6,240 bases of DNA from Robiginitomaculum sp. Lineage in GTDB: Bacteria > Pseudomonadota > Alphaproteobacteria > Caulobacterales > Maricaulaceae. A program made the position numbers and the translations under genes. Of this stretch, positions 1-5,896 are shown one piece after another. Each line of letters opens with the position of its first letter. Position 1 is the stretch's first letter. The notes under the pieces are model-generated. The model saw nothing but the letters and a program-made list of their open reading frames with translations, did not search any database and was not told where the DNA came from. The stretch is from NCBI GenBank assembly GCA_002733485.1, contig NVVU01000012.1:29732-35971 (forward strand), given 5' to 3'.

Positions 1-93
1 ACCCTTTTCGCGCTCGAAGAAGGCAAAATTCAGTTTACCCGCAAAAAGAATGACCGTTCTTATGTCTCGGTTGTTCCGGCAGCGAAAAAATAA
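1..93 (+). CDS. rpmA: 50S ribosomal protein L27, C-terminal end (partial at window start)
   Basis: Reading from base 1 in the first frame gives 30 residues and a TAA stop. The fragment starts TLFALEEGKIQF and ends DRSYVSVVPAAKK. This is the conserved C-terminal end of bacterial L27 (the family pattern is TLFAL.DG.V.F then DRKYVSVVPA). L27 is a small basic protein of the 50S subunit near the peptidyl transferase centre. The N-terminal roughly two thirds lies upstream of the window. The gene is followed by an intrinsic terminator, so it is probably the last gene of an rplU-rpmA type unit. rplU itself is not visible and is inferred from usual gene order. A small hairpin (95-99 pairing with 107-111) follows directly after the stop. 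Confidence 0.93.
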   Translation, partial: TLFALEEGKIQFTRKKNDRSYVSVVPAAKK

Positions 94-134
94 AGCGGCT
101 TTGCATGCCGCCCAGAAGGTGGCCTAAAAGTTTC

Positions 135-169
135 AAAGGGGAGATGGCTGGGCCGTCTCCCTTTTTTTT
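135..169 (+). terminator. Intrinsic (rho-independent) terminator after rpmA
   Basis: GGGAGATGG (139-147) pairs with CCGTCTCCC (153-161), with one G-T pair and a five-base loop CTGGG. The stem can be extended outward by a G-T pair and three A-T pairs (135-138 with 162-165). Eight T residues (162-169) follow directly. This is a textbook terminator for the + strand and ends the rpmA transcript. The upstream side has only three A residues, so it is not clearly bidirectional. Only 27 bases separate the T tract from the next gene's SD and start, so that gene needs read-through or a promoter overlapping the terminator. Confidence 0.9.
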
Positions 170-188
170 GCATTTTCCTTGTCCCCGC

Positions 189-196
189 AGGAGGTG
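189..196 (+). promoter_or_regulatory. Strong Shine-Dalgarno that sets the acetyltransferase start
   Basis: AGGAGGTG at 189-196 is nearly a full complement of the 16S rRNA 3' end. Two adjacent ATG codons follow at 197 and 200. The AGGAGG core is 2 bases from the first and 5 bases from the second, so ATG 200 has the better spacing. An in-frame TTG at 179 lies upstream of the SD and is not a credible start. Confidence 0.8.
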
Positions 197-199
197 ATG

Positions 200-730
200 A
201 TGGACTATAAAATTGAAACCGAACGGCTGATACTGGCACCTTTTGAAGATGCCGATATTGATCGCCGTGTTGCGCTGGCCAATGATATTGACGTGGCCCG
301 TATGGTGACCAGCATGCCGCACCCCTATACCCGCAAAGATGCCATAGAATGGGTGACTAAACATGATGCGGGCCGGGCGGCGGGCACAGATTTTCCTTTT
401 GCCATAACCCTGAAAGGCGAGGGTCTGGTGGGGGCCGTGGGGCTGCATAAAAAAGATGGCCCGGCGTATGAGCTGGGCTATTGGATCGGTAAGCCATACT
501 GGGGTATGGGCATTGCCAGCGAAGCGGCAAAGGCGGTGGTCAAATGGGCCATTGAATCGCGCGGTATTGCTCAGATTGTGGCCTGTTATTTTGAGGATAA
601 TCCGGTTTCTTGCCGGGTACTGGAAAAAATTGGCTTTGTCCATGACGGCACCGAAGGGGCCTGCCACAGCATTGGCCGGGGTGAAAAGGCGCGCAGTTTG
701 AATATGATCTGGCGCGACACTAATGCCTAA
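200..730 (+). CDS. GNAT family N-acetyltransferase (RimJ/RimL-like, Acetyltransf_3)
   Basis: The 176-residue protein starts MDYKIETERLILAPF, the usual opening of RimJ/RimL-type GNAT enzymes (ETERL.LR). The acetyl-CoA pyrophosphate loop region is at about residues 94-109 (YWIGKPYWGMGIASEA). The late GNAT signature is at about 132-146 (EDNPVSCRVLEKIGF). Full length for a single-domain enzyme. It should transfer an acetyl group from acetyl-CoA to an amine, but the substrate cannot be read from the sequence. The RimJ/RimL resemblance and the ribosomal neighbours make a protein N-terminus or ribosomal protein possible, though relatives also acetylate small molecules and antibiotics. One or two GNAT genes between rpmA and obgE are common in alphaproteobacteria. 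The start at 200 is preferred over 197 because of SD spacing. It is separated from rpmA by a terminator and from obgE by a repeat, so it may be expressed on its own. Confidence 0.9.
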   Translation: MDYKIETERLILAPFEDADIDRRVALANDIDVARMVTSMPHPYTRKDAIEWVTKHDAGRAAGTDFPFAITLKGEGLVGAVGLHKKDGPAYELGYWIGKPYWGMGIASEAAKAVVKWAIESRGIAQIVACYFEDNPVSCRVLEKIGFVHDGTEGACHSIGRGEKARSLNMIWRDTNA

Positions 731-748
731 GGCGGTATATTGTAGCGA

Positions 749-817
749 CGTCATTCCGACGAAAGTCGGAATCCAGTGGAAAATTTTATCTGGATACCGG
801 TTTTCACCGGTATGACG
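749..817. repeat. Nested palindromic intergenic repeat (REP / dRS3-like, cloverleaf fold)
   Basis: The outer ends CGTCAT (749-754) and ATGACG (812-817) are exact inverted copies. Inside are two perfect 8-bp hairpins: ATTCCGAC (753-760) with loop GAAA and GTCGGAAT (765-772), and ATACCGGT (794-801) with loop TTTC and ACCGGTAT (806-813). Between them ATCCAG (771-776) pairs with CTGGAT (790-795) around an AAAATTTT core (780-787). All parts can pair at once as a cloverleaf or cruciform. The pattern GTCATTCC-stem-GGAATCCAG with CTGGAT-stem-ATGAC is a dispersed intergenic repeat type known from many proteobacteria, and it resembles the dRS3 repeat of Neisseria. Read on the minus strand it gives peptide fragments such as HTGENRYPD and WIPTFVGMT, which turn up in mis-annotated proteins. 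There is no T tract after it, so it is not a standard terminator. Only one copy is present in this window. Confidence 0.8.
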
Positions 818-856
818 GCAGTGGATAAATATGGCAAAAGGTGACACTAAAGTCTC

Positions 857-1894
857 ATGAAATTTCTTGATCAGGCCAAAATATATTTGCGCTCCGGCAA
901 TGGCGGGGCGGGGTGTATCTCGTTTCGCCGCGAAAAAAATGTAGAACGCGGCGGCCCTGATGGCGGTGATGGCGGGCGCGGCGGCGATATCTGGGTGGAA
1001 GCGGTTGAGGGGCTGAACACCCTGATTGACTATCGTTATCATCAGCATTTCAAGGCCGGCACCGGCGTGCATGGCATGGGACGCAATCGATCTGGCGCGG
1101 CGGGCGAGGATGTGGTCCTCAGAGTGCCCGTCGGCACCCAGGTGCTGGACGAAGACCGCGAAGGTGTGCTGGCCGATCTGACCGCTGAGGGCGATAAGGT
1201 GTTGCTGCTCAAAGGCGGCAATGGCGGCTGGGGCAATGCGCGCTTTAAATCTTCGGTCAATCAGGCCCCGCGCCGGGCCAATCCCGGCGAGGACTATGAA
1301 GAACGCTGGATATGGCTGCGCCTGAAACTGATTGCCGATGCAGGCCTTGTGGGCCTGCCCAATGCAGGTAAATCCACCTGGCTGGCGGCGGTTAGCGCCG
1401 CACGGCCCAAAACCGCAGCCTATCCCTTTACCACCTTGCACCCGAGCCTCGGTGTGGTCGATCTTGGCCCGAACGAGCGCTTTGTGCTGGCCGATATTCC
1501 GGGCCTGATCGAAGGGGCCTCTGAGGGGGCAGGACTGGGCGCGCGCTTTTTGGGCCATGTGGAACGGGCCGGGGTGCTGATCCATCTGGTCGATGGCACT
1601 GCCGAAGACCCGGCGGGGGATTATGCGAAAATCCGCAATGAATTACTGACCTATGGCGATATACTGGCGACAAAAACCGAACTCGTGGTGCTGAATAAAA
1701 TCGACGCGCTGGACGAATATATGCTGGTCGAGAAGAAAGCCGCGCTGGCCAAGGCTTGCGGCTGTGCGCCCATGCTGGCCTCCGGGGTATCGGGCACCGG
1801 GGTGAAAGAGGTGATGCACAAGGCGCTGCGACTGATCCGCCCCGAGATAAGTGAAAATCCGCTGGAACAGGAAGATGCGCCGTGGCAACCCTAG
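857..1894 (+). CDS. obgE: Obg family GTPase (50S ribosome assembly)
   Basis: The 345-residue protein has the Obg layout. The glycine-rich Obg fold is at 1-158 (start MKFLDQAKIYLRSGNGGAGC, then GGPDGGDGGRGG at 32-43). The GTPase domain follows from about 160. G1 is GLPNAGKST (166-174), the switch I threonines lie in YPFTTLHPSLGVV (189-201), G3 is DIPGL (213-217), G4 is NKID (280-283), and G5 is around SGVSGTG (309-315), where the usual SA is SG. A short acidic tail ends the protein and there is no OCT domain, which is normal for Gram-negative forms. Obg is an essential GTPase that helps mature the 50S subunit and links growth to GTP and ppGpp levels. The ATG at 857 gives the canonical N-terminus, but its SD is weak (AAAGGTG, well upstream). 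The last 13 bases overlap proB. Confidence 0.97.
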   Translation: MKFLDQAKIYLRSGNGGAGCISFRREKNVERGGPDGGDGGRGGDIWVEAVEGLNTLIDYRYHQHFKAGTGVHGMGRNRSGAAGEDVVLRVPVGTQVLDEDREGVLADLTAEGDKVLLLKGGNGGWGNARFKSSVNQAPRRANPGEDYEERWIWLRLKLIADAGLVGLPNAGKSTWLAAVSAARPKTAAYPFTTLHPSLGVVDLGPNERFVLADIPGLIEGASEGAGLGARFLGHVERAGVLIHLVDGTAEDPAGDYAKIRNELLTYGDILATKTELVVLNKIDALDEYMLVEKKAALAKACGCAPMLASGVSGTGVKEVMHKALRLIRPEISENPLEQEDAPWQP

Positions 1895-3048
1895 GCGCGC
1901 ATTCCTCGGCTGGTGATATTCTTGGCCAGGCCAAACGCGTGGTGGTCAAGGCTGGCTCATCCCTGCTTAGCGAAGCGCATAGCGGCGCGCTGCGCCATGG
2001 CTGGATGGCCTCAGTCGCGCAAGATCTGGCACAGCTGCGTGATACTGGCGCCGAAGTGCTGATGGTGTCATCTGGCGCGGTGGCGCTGGGCCGCCGGGCA
2101 TTAAAGCTTTCCGATGGGGCGCTGGCGCTGGAACAAAAACAAGCCGCCGCCGCCGTAGGCCAGCCCATGCTGGCCGGGGCCTGGAAAGAGGCGTTTGCGC
2201 CGCTGGGGATTGTAACCGCGCAGGCTCTGCTGACCCTGGAAGATACCGAACAACGCCGCCGCTGGCTCAATTCTCGTGCGACGCTGGAAGCGCTCCTGAG
2301 CATGGGGGCCATGGCCGTGGTCAATGAAAATGATACCGTGGCCACCGATGAAATCCGCTATGGAGACAATGACCGGCTGGCCGCCCGCGTCGCCCAGATG
2401 AGCGGCGCCGATGTGTTGGTGCTGCTTTCCGATATTGATGGTCTGTGGACCGCCGATCCCCATCGCCATACCGATGCCAGCCCCATTCCCTTTGTGGCCG
2501 ATATGAATGCAGAGATTATGGCCATGGCCGAAGGGCCAAACCCGCAAAGCAATCAGGGGTCCGGCGGGATGGTGACCAAATTGTTGGCGGCGCGCATGGC
2601 AGTGCGGGGTGGCTGTACGGTGATTTTGGCCTCGGGCGTGTGTGATCACCCGTTGGGGGCATTGGCAGATGGCGCACGGGCTACGGTGTTTGCGCCCTCT
2701 GCCGCGATCATTGATGCGCGCAAGGGCTGGATTGCCGGCACCATCAAACCCGCTGGTCAAGTGCATATTGACCAAGGAGCGGTGCGCGCCCTTGGCAATG
2801 GGGCCAGCCTGTTGCCTGCGGGCATGACCGGCTGCACCGGTGATTTCATCCGTGGTGATGTGTTGGCCATACTGGACGTTAACGGTAAGGAAGTGGGGCG
2901 GGGACTGGCGTCTTATGAAGCCGGGGAAGCGAAGAAAATTTGCGGCCTGCGCAGTGAAGAAATTGCAAATGCGCTGGGCTATAGTGCCCGCGCTGCGATG
3001 ATCCACCGCGATAATCTGGTGCTGTTGCACAAGGAAAAGAGCTCATGA
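1882..3048 (+). CDS. proB: Glutamate 5-kinase
   Basis: The enzyme phosphorylates glutamate with ATP to gamma-glutamyl phosphate, the first and feedback-inhibited step of proline synthesis in the cytoplasm. The 388-residue product has an amino-acid-kinase domain at about 17-255. Motifs are VVVKAGSSLL (20-29), VSSGAVALGRR (62-72), AAVGQPMLAGAW (90-101), VNENDTVATDEIRYGDNDR (147-165), SDIDGLWTADP (183-193) and GSGGMVTKLLAA (226-237). A C-terminal PUA domain lies at about 290-370. The start is forced: GTG 1882 is the only usual start codon between the in-frame TGA at 1852 and the kinase motif. AGGA at 1869-1872 sits 9 bases before it. The start lies inside the last codons of obgE (13-base overlap), and the stop shares ATGA with proA, so translation is probably coupled on both sides. 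The roughly 15 residues before the kinase fold are a poorly conserved extension. Confidence 0.97.
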   Translation: MATLGAHSSAGDILGQAKRVVVKAGSSLLSEAHSGALRHGWMASVAQDLAQLRDTGAEVLMVSSGAVALGRRALKLSDGALALEQKQAAAAVGQPMLAGAWKEAFAPLGIVTAQALLTLEDTEQRRRWLNSRATLEALLSMGAMAVVNENDTVATDEIRYGDNDRLAARVAQMSGADVLVLLSDIDGLWTADPHRHTDASPIPFVADMNAEIMAMAEGPNPQSNQGSGGMVTKLLAARMAVRGGCTVILASGVCDHPLGALADGARATVFAPSAAIIDARKGWIAGTIKPAGQVHIDQGAVRALGNGASLLPAGMTGCTGDFIRGDVLAILDVNGKEVGRGLASYEAGEAKKICGLRSEEIANALGYSARAAMIHRDNLVLLHKEKSS

Positions 3049-4322
3049 ACCAGGCAAAGAAAAGCGATATGGCGGCCACCATGCTGGCCATGGGCCACTT
3101 GGCGCGCGCGGCGTCCAAGGCGCTGGCACATCTGGGTGCCGATCAAAAATCTGCGGCGCTGCATGCGGCGGCGGATGCCATTCGCGCAGCGGCACCGCAA
3201 ATTCTGGCCGCTAATGTTACGGATATGCAGGGGGCACGGATGCGCGGTCTGGCTTCGGCACGCCTTGACCGTCTGATGCTGGATGAGGCCCGTATCGAGG
3301 CCATGGCATCGGGCGTGGACGAAGTTGCCGATCTGCCTGATCCCATCGGCGAAGTGGATCAGAACTGGACCCCCGCCAATGGCCTGAACATTTCGCGCGT
3401 GCGCACGCCGTTGGGGGTGATAGGCATGATTTATGAAAGTCGCCCCAATGTCACCGCCGATGCCGGGGCGATCTGCGTCAAGGCCGGCAATGCAGTGATT
3501 TTGCGCGGCGGGGCGGATGGATTTTTCTCCTCTATGGCCATCGCAAAGGCATTTCGCGCCGGCCTGGCTGCCAGGGACGTGCCTGAAAATGCGGTGCAAT
3601 TGGTGCCAGATACCGATCGCGCCGCCGTGGGGGCCATGCTGGGCGGGCTGGATGGCACGATAGACCTGATCATTCCGCGCGGCGGCAAAAGCCTGATCGC
3701 CCGGGTACAGGCCGAGGCCCGCGTGCCGGTGCTCTCGCATCTGGAAGGGTTGTGCCATGTTTATGTGCACAAGGATGCCGATGCAGATATGGCTCGCGCC
3801 ATTGCGCTGAACGCTAAAATGCGCCGCACCGGCGTTTGCGGCTCCGCCGAAACCCTGCTGATAGATCGGGACTGCGCCAAAGATTTATTGCCGCTGATTG
3901 CCAAAGATTTGAGCGCCGCCGGGTGTGAGCTGCGCGGTGATGAGGCGGCCCGTGCACTGGCCCCGGCTATGAAAGCAGCGACCGAAGAAGATTGGGCCAC
4001 CGAATACCTCGATGCCATCCTCAGTGTCCGCGTGGTGGACGGGCTGGACGCGGCCATGGCGCATATTGCCAAATATGGGTCGGCCCATACCGACAGCATT
4101 GTCACCAATGATGCCGAGGCCGCCACAAGGTTCCTGAATGGGGTCGATTCGGCCATTGTGCTGCACAATGCCTCCACCCAATATGCCGATGGTGGCGAAT
4201 TTGGTTTTGGGGCTGAAATCGGCATTGCTACCGGCAAATTGCATGCGCGTGGTCCGGTGGGCGCGGCGCAATTGACCAGCTATCATTATGTGGTGCGTGG
4301 GCATGGCCATATCCGCCCGTAA
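3045..4322 (+). CDS. proA: Gamma-glutamyl phosphate reductase (glutamate-5-semialdehyde dehydrogenase)
   Basis: Uses NADPH to reduce gamma-glutamyl phosphate to glutamate semialdehyde, which cyclises to pyrroline-5-carboxylate on the way to proline. The 425 residues match the usual ProA length. It belongs to the aldehyde dehydrogenase superfamily. Seen in the sequence: TPLGVIGMIYESRPNVTADA (121-140), ILRGGADGFFSS (152-163), a predicted catalytic cysteine at C265 in RRTGVCGSAETLLID (260-274), and the C-terminal signature GEFGFGAEIGIATGKLHARG (384-403) followed by LTSYHYVVRG. The ATG overlaps the proB stop as ATGA. AAGGAAA at 3031-3037 lies 7 bases upstream and acts as the SD. The unstable acyl-phosphate is thought to pass from ProB to ProA in a complex, which fits their tight coupling here. 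The 3' end overlaps nadD. Confidence 0.97.
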   Translation: MNQAKKSDMAATMLAMGHLARAASKALAHLGADQKSAALHAAADAIRAAAPQILAANVTDMQGARMRGLASARLDRLMLDEARIEAMASGVDEVADLPDPIGEVDQNWTPANGLNISRVRTPLGVIGMIYESRPNVTADAGAICVKAGNAVILRGGADGFFSSMAIAKAFRAGLAARDVPENAVQLVPDTDRAAVGAMLGGLDGTIDLIIPRGGKSLIARVQAEARVPVLSHLEGLCHVYVHKDADADMARAIALNAKMRRTGVCGSAETLLIDRDCAKDLLPLIAKDLSAAGCELRGDEAARALAPAMKAATEEDWATEYLDAILSVRVVDGLDAAMAHIAKYGSAHTDSIVTNDAEAATRFLNGVDSAIVLHNASTQYADGGEFGFGAEIGIATGKLHARGPVGAAQLTSYHYVVRGHGHIRP

Positions 4323-4917
4323 TCTTTTCCCCCCGGTCTCAAAGGGCTTGCGCGTGGGGCTTTATGGCGGCTCGTTCAATCCTCTGCATGCGGGGCATAT
4401 CCATGTGGCCAAAAGCGCCAAAACACGCTTGCAACTGGATGCCATCTGGTGGCTGGTCTCACCGGGTAATCCGCTAAAAGGCGAGGTCGGAAAAGCCGAT
4501 TATGAGGGGCGCCTTACCGGGGTGAGGCAGGCATTAAAGGGTTTGCACGGCCATTATGTCTGCACCGCTGAGGCGGCGATGAAAACGCGCTATTCTGTGG
4601 ATTTGATTCATGCAGTGCGCGCCATCCGCCCGGCCATCCGCCCGGTCTGGGTGATGGGCGGGGATAATCTGGCCAATTTTCATTTATGGAAAGACTGGCA
4701 GAGGATGGCATTTTCCATCCCCATGGCAGTGATTGCCCGGCCCCAGGATCCGGTGCGGGCGCGTTTTTCACCTATGGCACGCTTCTTTGCCTCCGCACGT
4801 TTGCCGGCGGCGGCGGCGAACATACTGGCCGATCAATCTGCGCCAGCCTGGGTCTATCTGCCGGCGCCCATGCATCATCATTCCTCGACCCAAATGCGTG
4901 CCGAACCGGGCCGTTAA
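4303..4917 (+). CDS. nadD: Nicotinate-nucleotide adenylyltransferase
   Basis: Joins nicotinate mononucleotide and ATP to give deamido-NAD and pyrophosphate, a required step of NAD synthesis. Residues from ATG 4303: the nucleotidyltransferase motif GGSFNPLHAGH (22-32, with the HxGH pair), VSPGNPLK (52-59), TRYSVDLI (95-102), WVMGGDNLANFHLWKDW (116-132) and the terminal SSTQMR (194-199). Length is 204 residues, and the abrupt C-terminus just after SST.R is usual for alphaproteobacterial forms. The start is uncertain. ATG 4288 and ATG 4303 both lie inside proA, TTG 4348 lines up with the initiator of shorter homologues, and GTG 4354 has AAGGG 7 bases upstream but begins almost on the first beta strand. 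I chose 4303 because the PPVSKGLRVGL segment resembles extensions in relatives and GGTG sits 7 bases upstream. It contains a 12-bp tandem duplication. Confidence 0.93.
   Translation: MAISARNLFPPVSKGLRVGLYGGSFNPLHAGHIHVAKSAKTRLQLDAIWWLVSPGNPLKGEVGKADYEGRLTGVRQALKGLHGHYVCTAEAAMKTRYSVDLIHAVRAIRPAIRPVWVMGGDNLANFHLWKDWQRMAFSIPMAVIARPQDPVRARFSPMARFFASARLPAAAANILADQSAPAWVYLPAPMHHHSSTQMRAEPGR
4621..4644 (+). repeat. Perfect 12-bp tandem duplication inside nadD
   Basis: GCCATCCGCCCG occurs twice in a row (4621-4632 and 4633-4644) with no mismatch. The unit is four codons, so the frame is kept and the protein reads AIRPAIRP at residues 107-114, just before the conserved WVMGGDNL block. It looks like a replication-slippage duplication in a variable loop. 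Confidence 0.85.
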
Positions 4918-4998
4918 GCGGGCTGCATTTGCACAGCATTTCGGGCATGGCGCGATGCCTTCAGGCGTGTTATTAGAGAAATCCGAAAAATTGGAGAG

Positions 4999-5015
4999 AA
5001 AGGAATCCTCCCCTG
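4999..5015 (+). promoter_or_regulatory. Shine-Dalgarno with possible CTG start codon for rsfS
   Basis: AAAGGA (4999-5004) is followed 8 bases later by CTG (5013-5015) in the rsfS frame. There is no ATG, GTG or TTG in this frame between the stop TAG at 4974 and ATG 5076. ATG 5076 itself has no SD-like sequence close upstream. This suggests translation could begin at the CTG and add 21 residues. It is an inference from spacing and reading frame only. Confidence 0.45.
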
Positions 5016-5075
5016 AGTACCGAAACGGCCAACCAGCGCCTTGAGGAAAATGCAAATGCACCTCAGCCTGGCCAA

Positions 5076-5417
5076 ATGGAACTTTCAACGCAGCAATTGC
5101 AGTCGTTGATGGTATCCACACTGGATGCAGACAAAGCCGAAGACATTGTCTGTATAGATTTGCGCGAAAAATCTTCTGTTACCGACATTATGATTATAGC
5201 CAGCGGACGTTCACAAAGGCACGTCAGTGCGCTTGCCGATCATATGTTGCGTACCCTGAAAGCCGAAGGGCTTGGCCGTGTCGAGGTCGAAGGCCAGCCG
5301 GCCTGTGACTGGGTGCTGATTGATGCCGGTGATGTGATCCTGCATTTGTTTCGCCCTGAAGTGCGCGAATTCTATAATCTTGAAAAAATGTGGTCTGCCG
5401 CTCTGGACCCTCAATGA
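5076..5417 (+). CDS. rsfS: Ribosomal silencing factor RsfS (Iojap/DUF143 family)
   Basis: RsfS binds ribosomal protein uL14 on the 50S subunit and blocks subunit joining when nutrients are short. From ATG 5076 the product has 113 residues and holds the whole conserved domain: DADKAEDIVCIDLREKS (17-33), DIMIIASGRSQRHVSALADH (37-56), the block from DWVLIDAGDVILHLFRPE (78-95) and REFYNLEKMW (97-106). The frame stays open upstream to a TAG at 4974. The stretch from CTG 5013 reads LSTETANQRLEENANAPQPG, looks like ordinary coding sequence and has a good SD, so the true protein may be 134 residues. I give the ATG as the safe start. The stop shares ATGA with rlmH. The nadD-rsfS-rlmH order is widely conserved. 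Confidence 0.95.
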   Translation: MELSTQQLQSLMVSTLDADKAEDIVCIDLREKSSVTDIMIIASGRSQRHVSALADHMLRTLKAEGLGRVEVEGQPACDWVLIDAGDVILHLFRPEVREFYNLEKMWSAALDPQ

Positions 5418-5887
5418 AGCTAACGCTGGGTGTGGTTGGGCGTTTGCGCGCCGGGCCTGAAAAAAATCTGGCAGATGATTATATCACCCGCGCGGCCACT
5501 CTTGGCCGTGGTCTGGGTTTTCCCGGCATTGATCTGGTGGAATATCACCCCGGGGGAAAACCCGACAAGGGCGCGATCAGCACCCAGGTTTTGTCCGCAC
5601 TGCCCGCAGGCACCATGCGCATTGTGCTGGATGAACGGGGCAAGGATATCAGCTCCGCCGCGTTTAGCCGTCTTTTGGCCCGCTGGCGCGATGAGGGGAA
5701 CGCCCATGCCAGTTTACTGATCGGCGGGGCCGATGGCTGGAGCCATGACATGCGAAATGGCGCGGCGGCGGTGTTGCGTTTTGGGGCATGGACCTGGCCA
5801 CACCGGCTGGTGCGCATTATGGCCGCCGAACAGATTTACCGCGCCCTTTCCATATTGGCACAATCGCCCTATCACCGGGAGGGGTAG
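5414..5887 (+). CDS. rlmH: 23S rRNA (pseudouridine-1915-N3)-methyltransferase
   Basis: RlmH is a SPOUT (knotted) methyltransferase that methylates pseudouridine 1915 in helix 69 of 23S rRNA, using S-adenosylmethionine and acting on assembled 70S ribosomes. The product has 157 residues, close to the usual 155. Visible are MKLTLGVVGRLRAGPEKNLA (1-20), EYHPGGKPDKGA (43-54), LDERGKDISSAAF (72-84), the SAM-pocket loop LLIGGADGW (101-109), and the C-terminal block PHRLVRIMAAEQIYRALSI (129-147) ending SPYHREG. The YHRE end is the family hallmark. ATG 5414 overlaps the rsfS stop as ATGA and gives the canonical N-terminus, so the longer in-frame start at 5390 is rejected. The gene is probably translationally coupled to rsfS. 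Confidence 0.96.
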   Translation: MKLTLGVVGRLRAGPEKNLADDYITRAATLGRGLGFPGIDLVEYHPGGKPDKGAISTQVLSALPAGTMRIVLDERGKDISSAAFSRLLARWRDEGNAHASLLIGGADGWSHDMRNGAAAVLRFGAWTWPHRLVRIMAAEQIYRALSILAQSPYHREG

Positions 5888-5890
5888 GAG
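5886..5890 (+). promoter_or_regulatory. Shine-Dalgarno supporting the GTG start at 5897
   Basis: AGGAG (5886-5890) overlaps the rlmH stop TAG (5885-5887) and lies 6 bases before GTG 5897. This spacing decides the GTG start of the next gene and leaves only a 9-base gap after rlmH. Confidence 0.7.
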
Positions 5891-5896
5891 CTAGAC

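Noticed and set aside
801..829. A possible promoter ahead of obgE: TTTTCA (801-806), 17 bases, GATAAA (824-829).
   Set aside because: Only four of six matches in each box, and the first box lies in the repeat hairpin. Too weak to list as a feature, though obgE probably does need a promoter near here.
35..1585. A 516-codon open frame on the minus strand.
   Set aside because: It runs opposite rpmA, the terminator, the acetyltransferase, the palindromic repeat and half of obgE. Its translation has no recognisable domain and includes repeat-derived peptide such as WIPTFVGMT. It is a by-product of GC-biased codons on the other strand.
1428..2345. A 305-codon minus-strand open frame opposite obgE and proB.
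   Set aside because: The composition is rich in S, R, P and A with no motif, and both genes on the + strand are unmistakable.
2101..3770. Two long minus-strand open frames (2101-3030 and 2979-3770) opposite proB and proA.
   Set aside because: Their translations are rich in H, G, Q and R as expected from antisense of these codons, they overlap each other, and they show no family motif.
4943..4975. Small hairpins in the nadD-rsfS gap (for example ATGCC-TTCA-GGCGT).
   Set aside because: Short stems with no T tract after them, so not a supported terminator.
4686..5044. Two + strand open frames (4686-4976 and 4733-5044) overlapping the end of nadD.
   Set aside because: They are out of frame with nadD, which is clearly conserved to its SSTQMR end. 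No motif or credible SD.
5050..5109. A 19-codon open frame starting at ATG 5050 with GAGG just upstream.
   Set aside because: It is out of frame with rsfS and runs into its conserved domain in the wrong frame. Too short and without other support.
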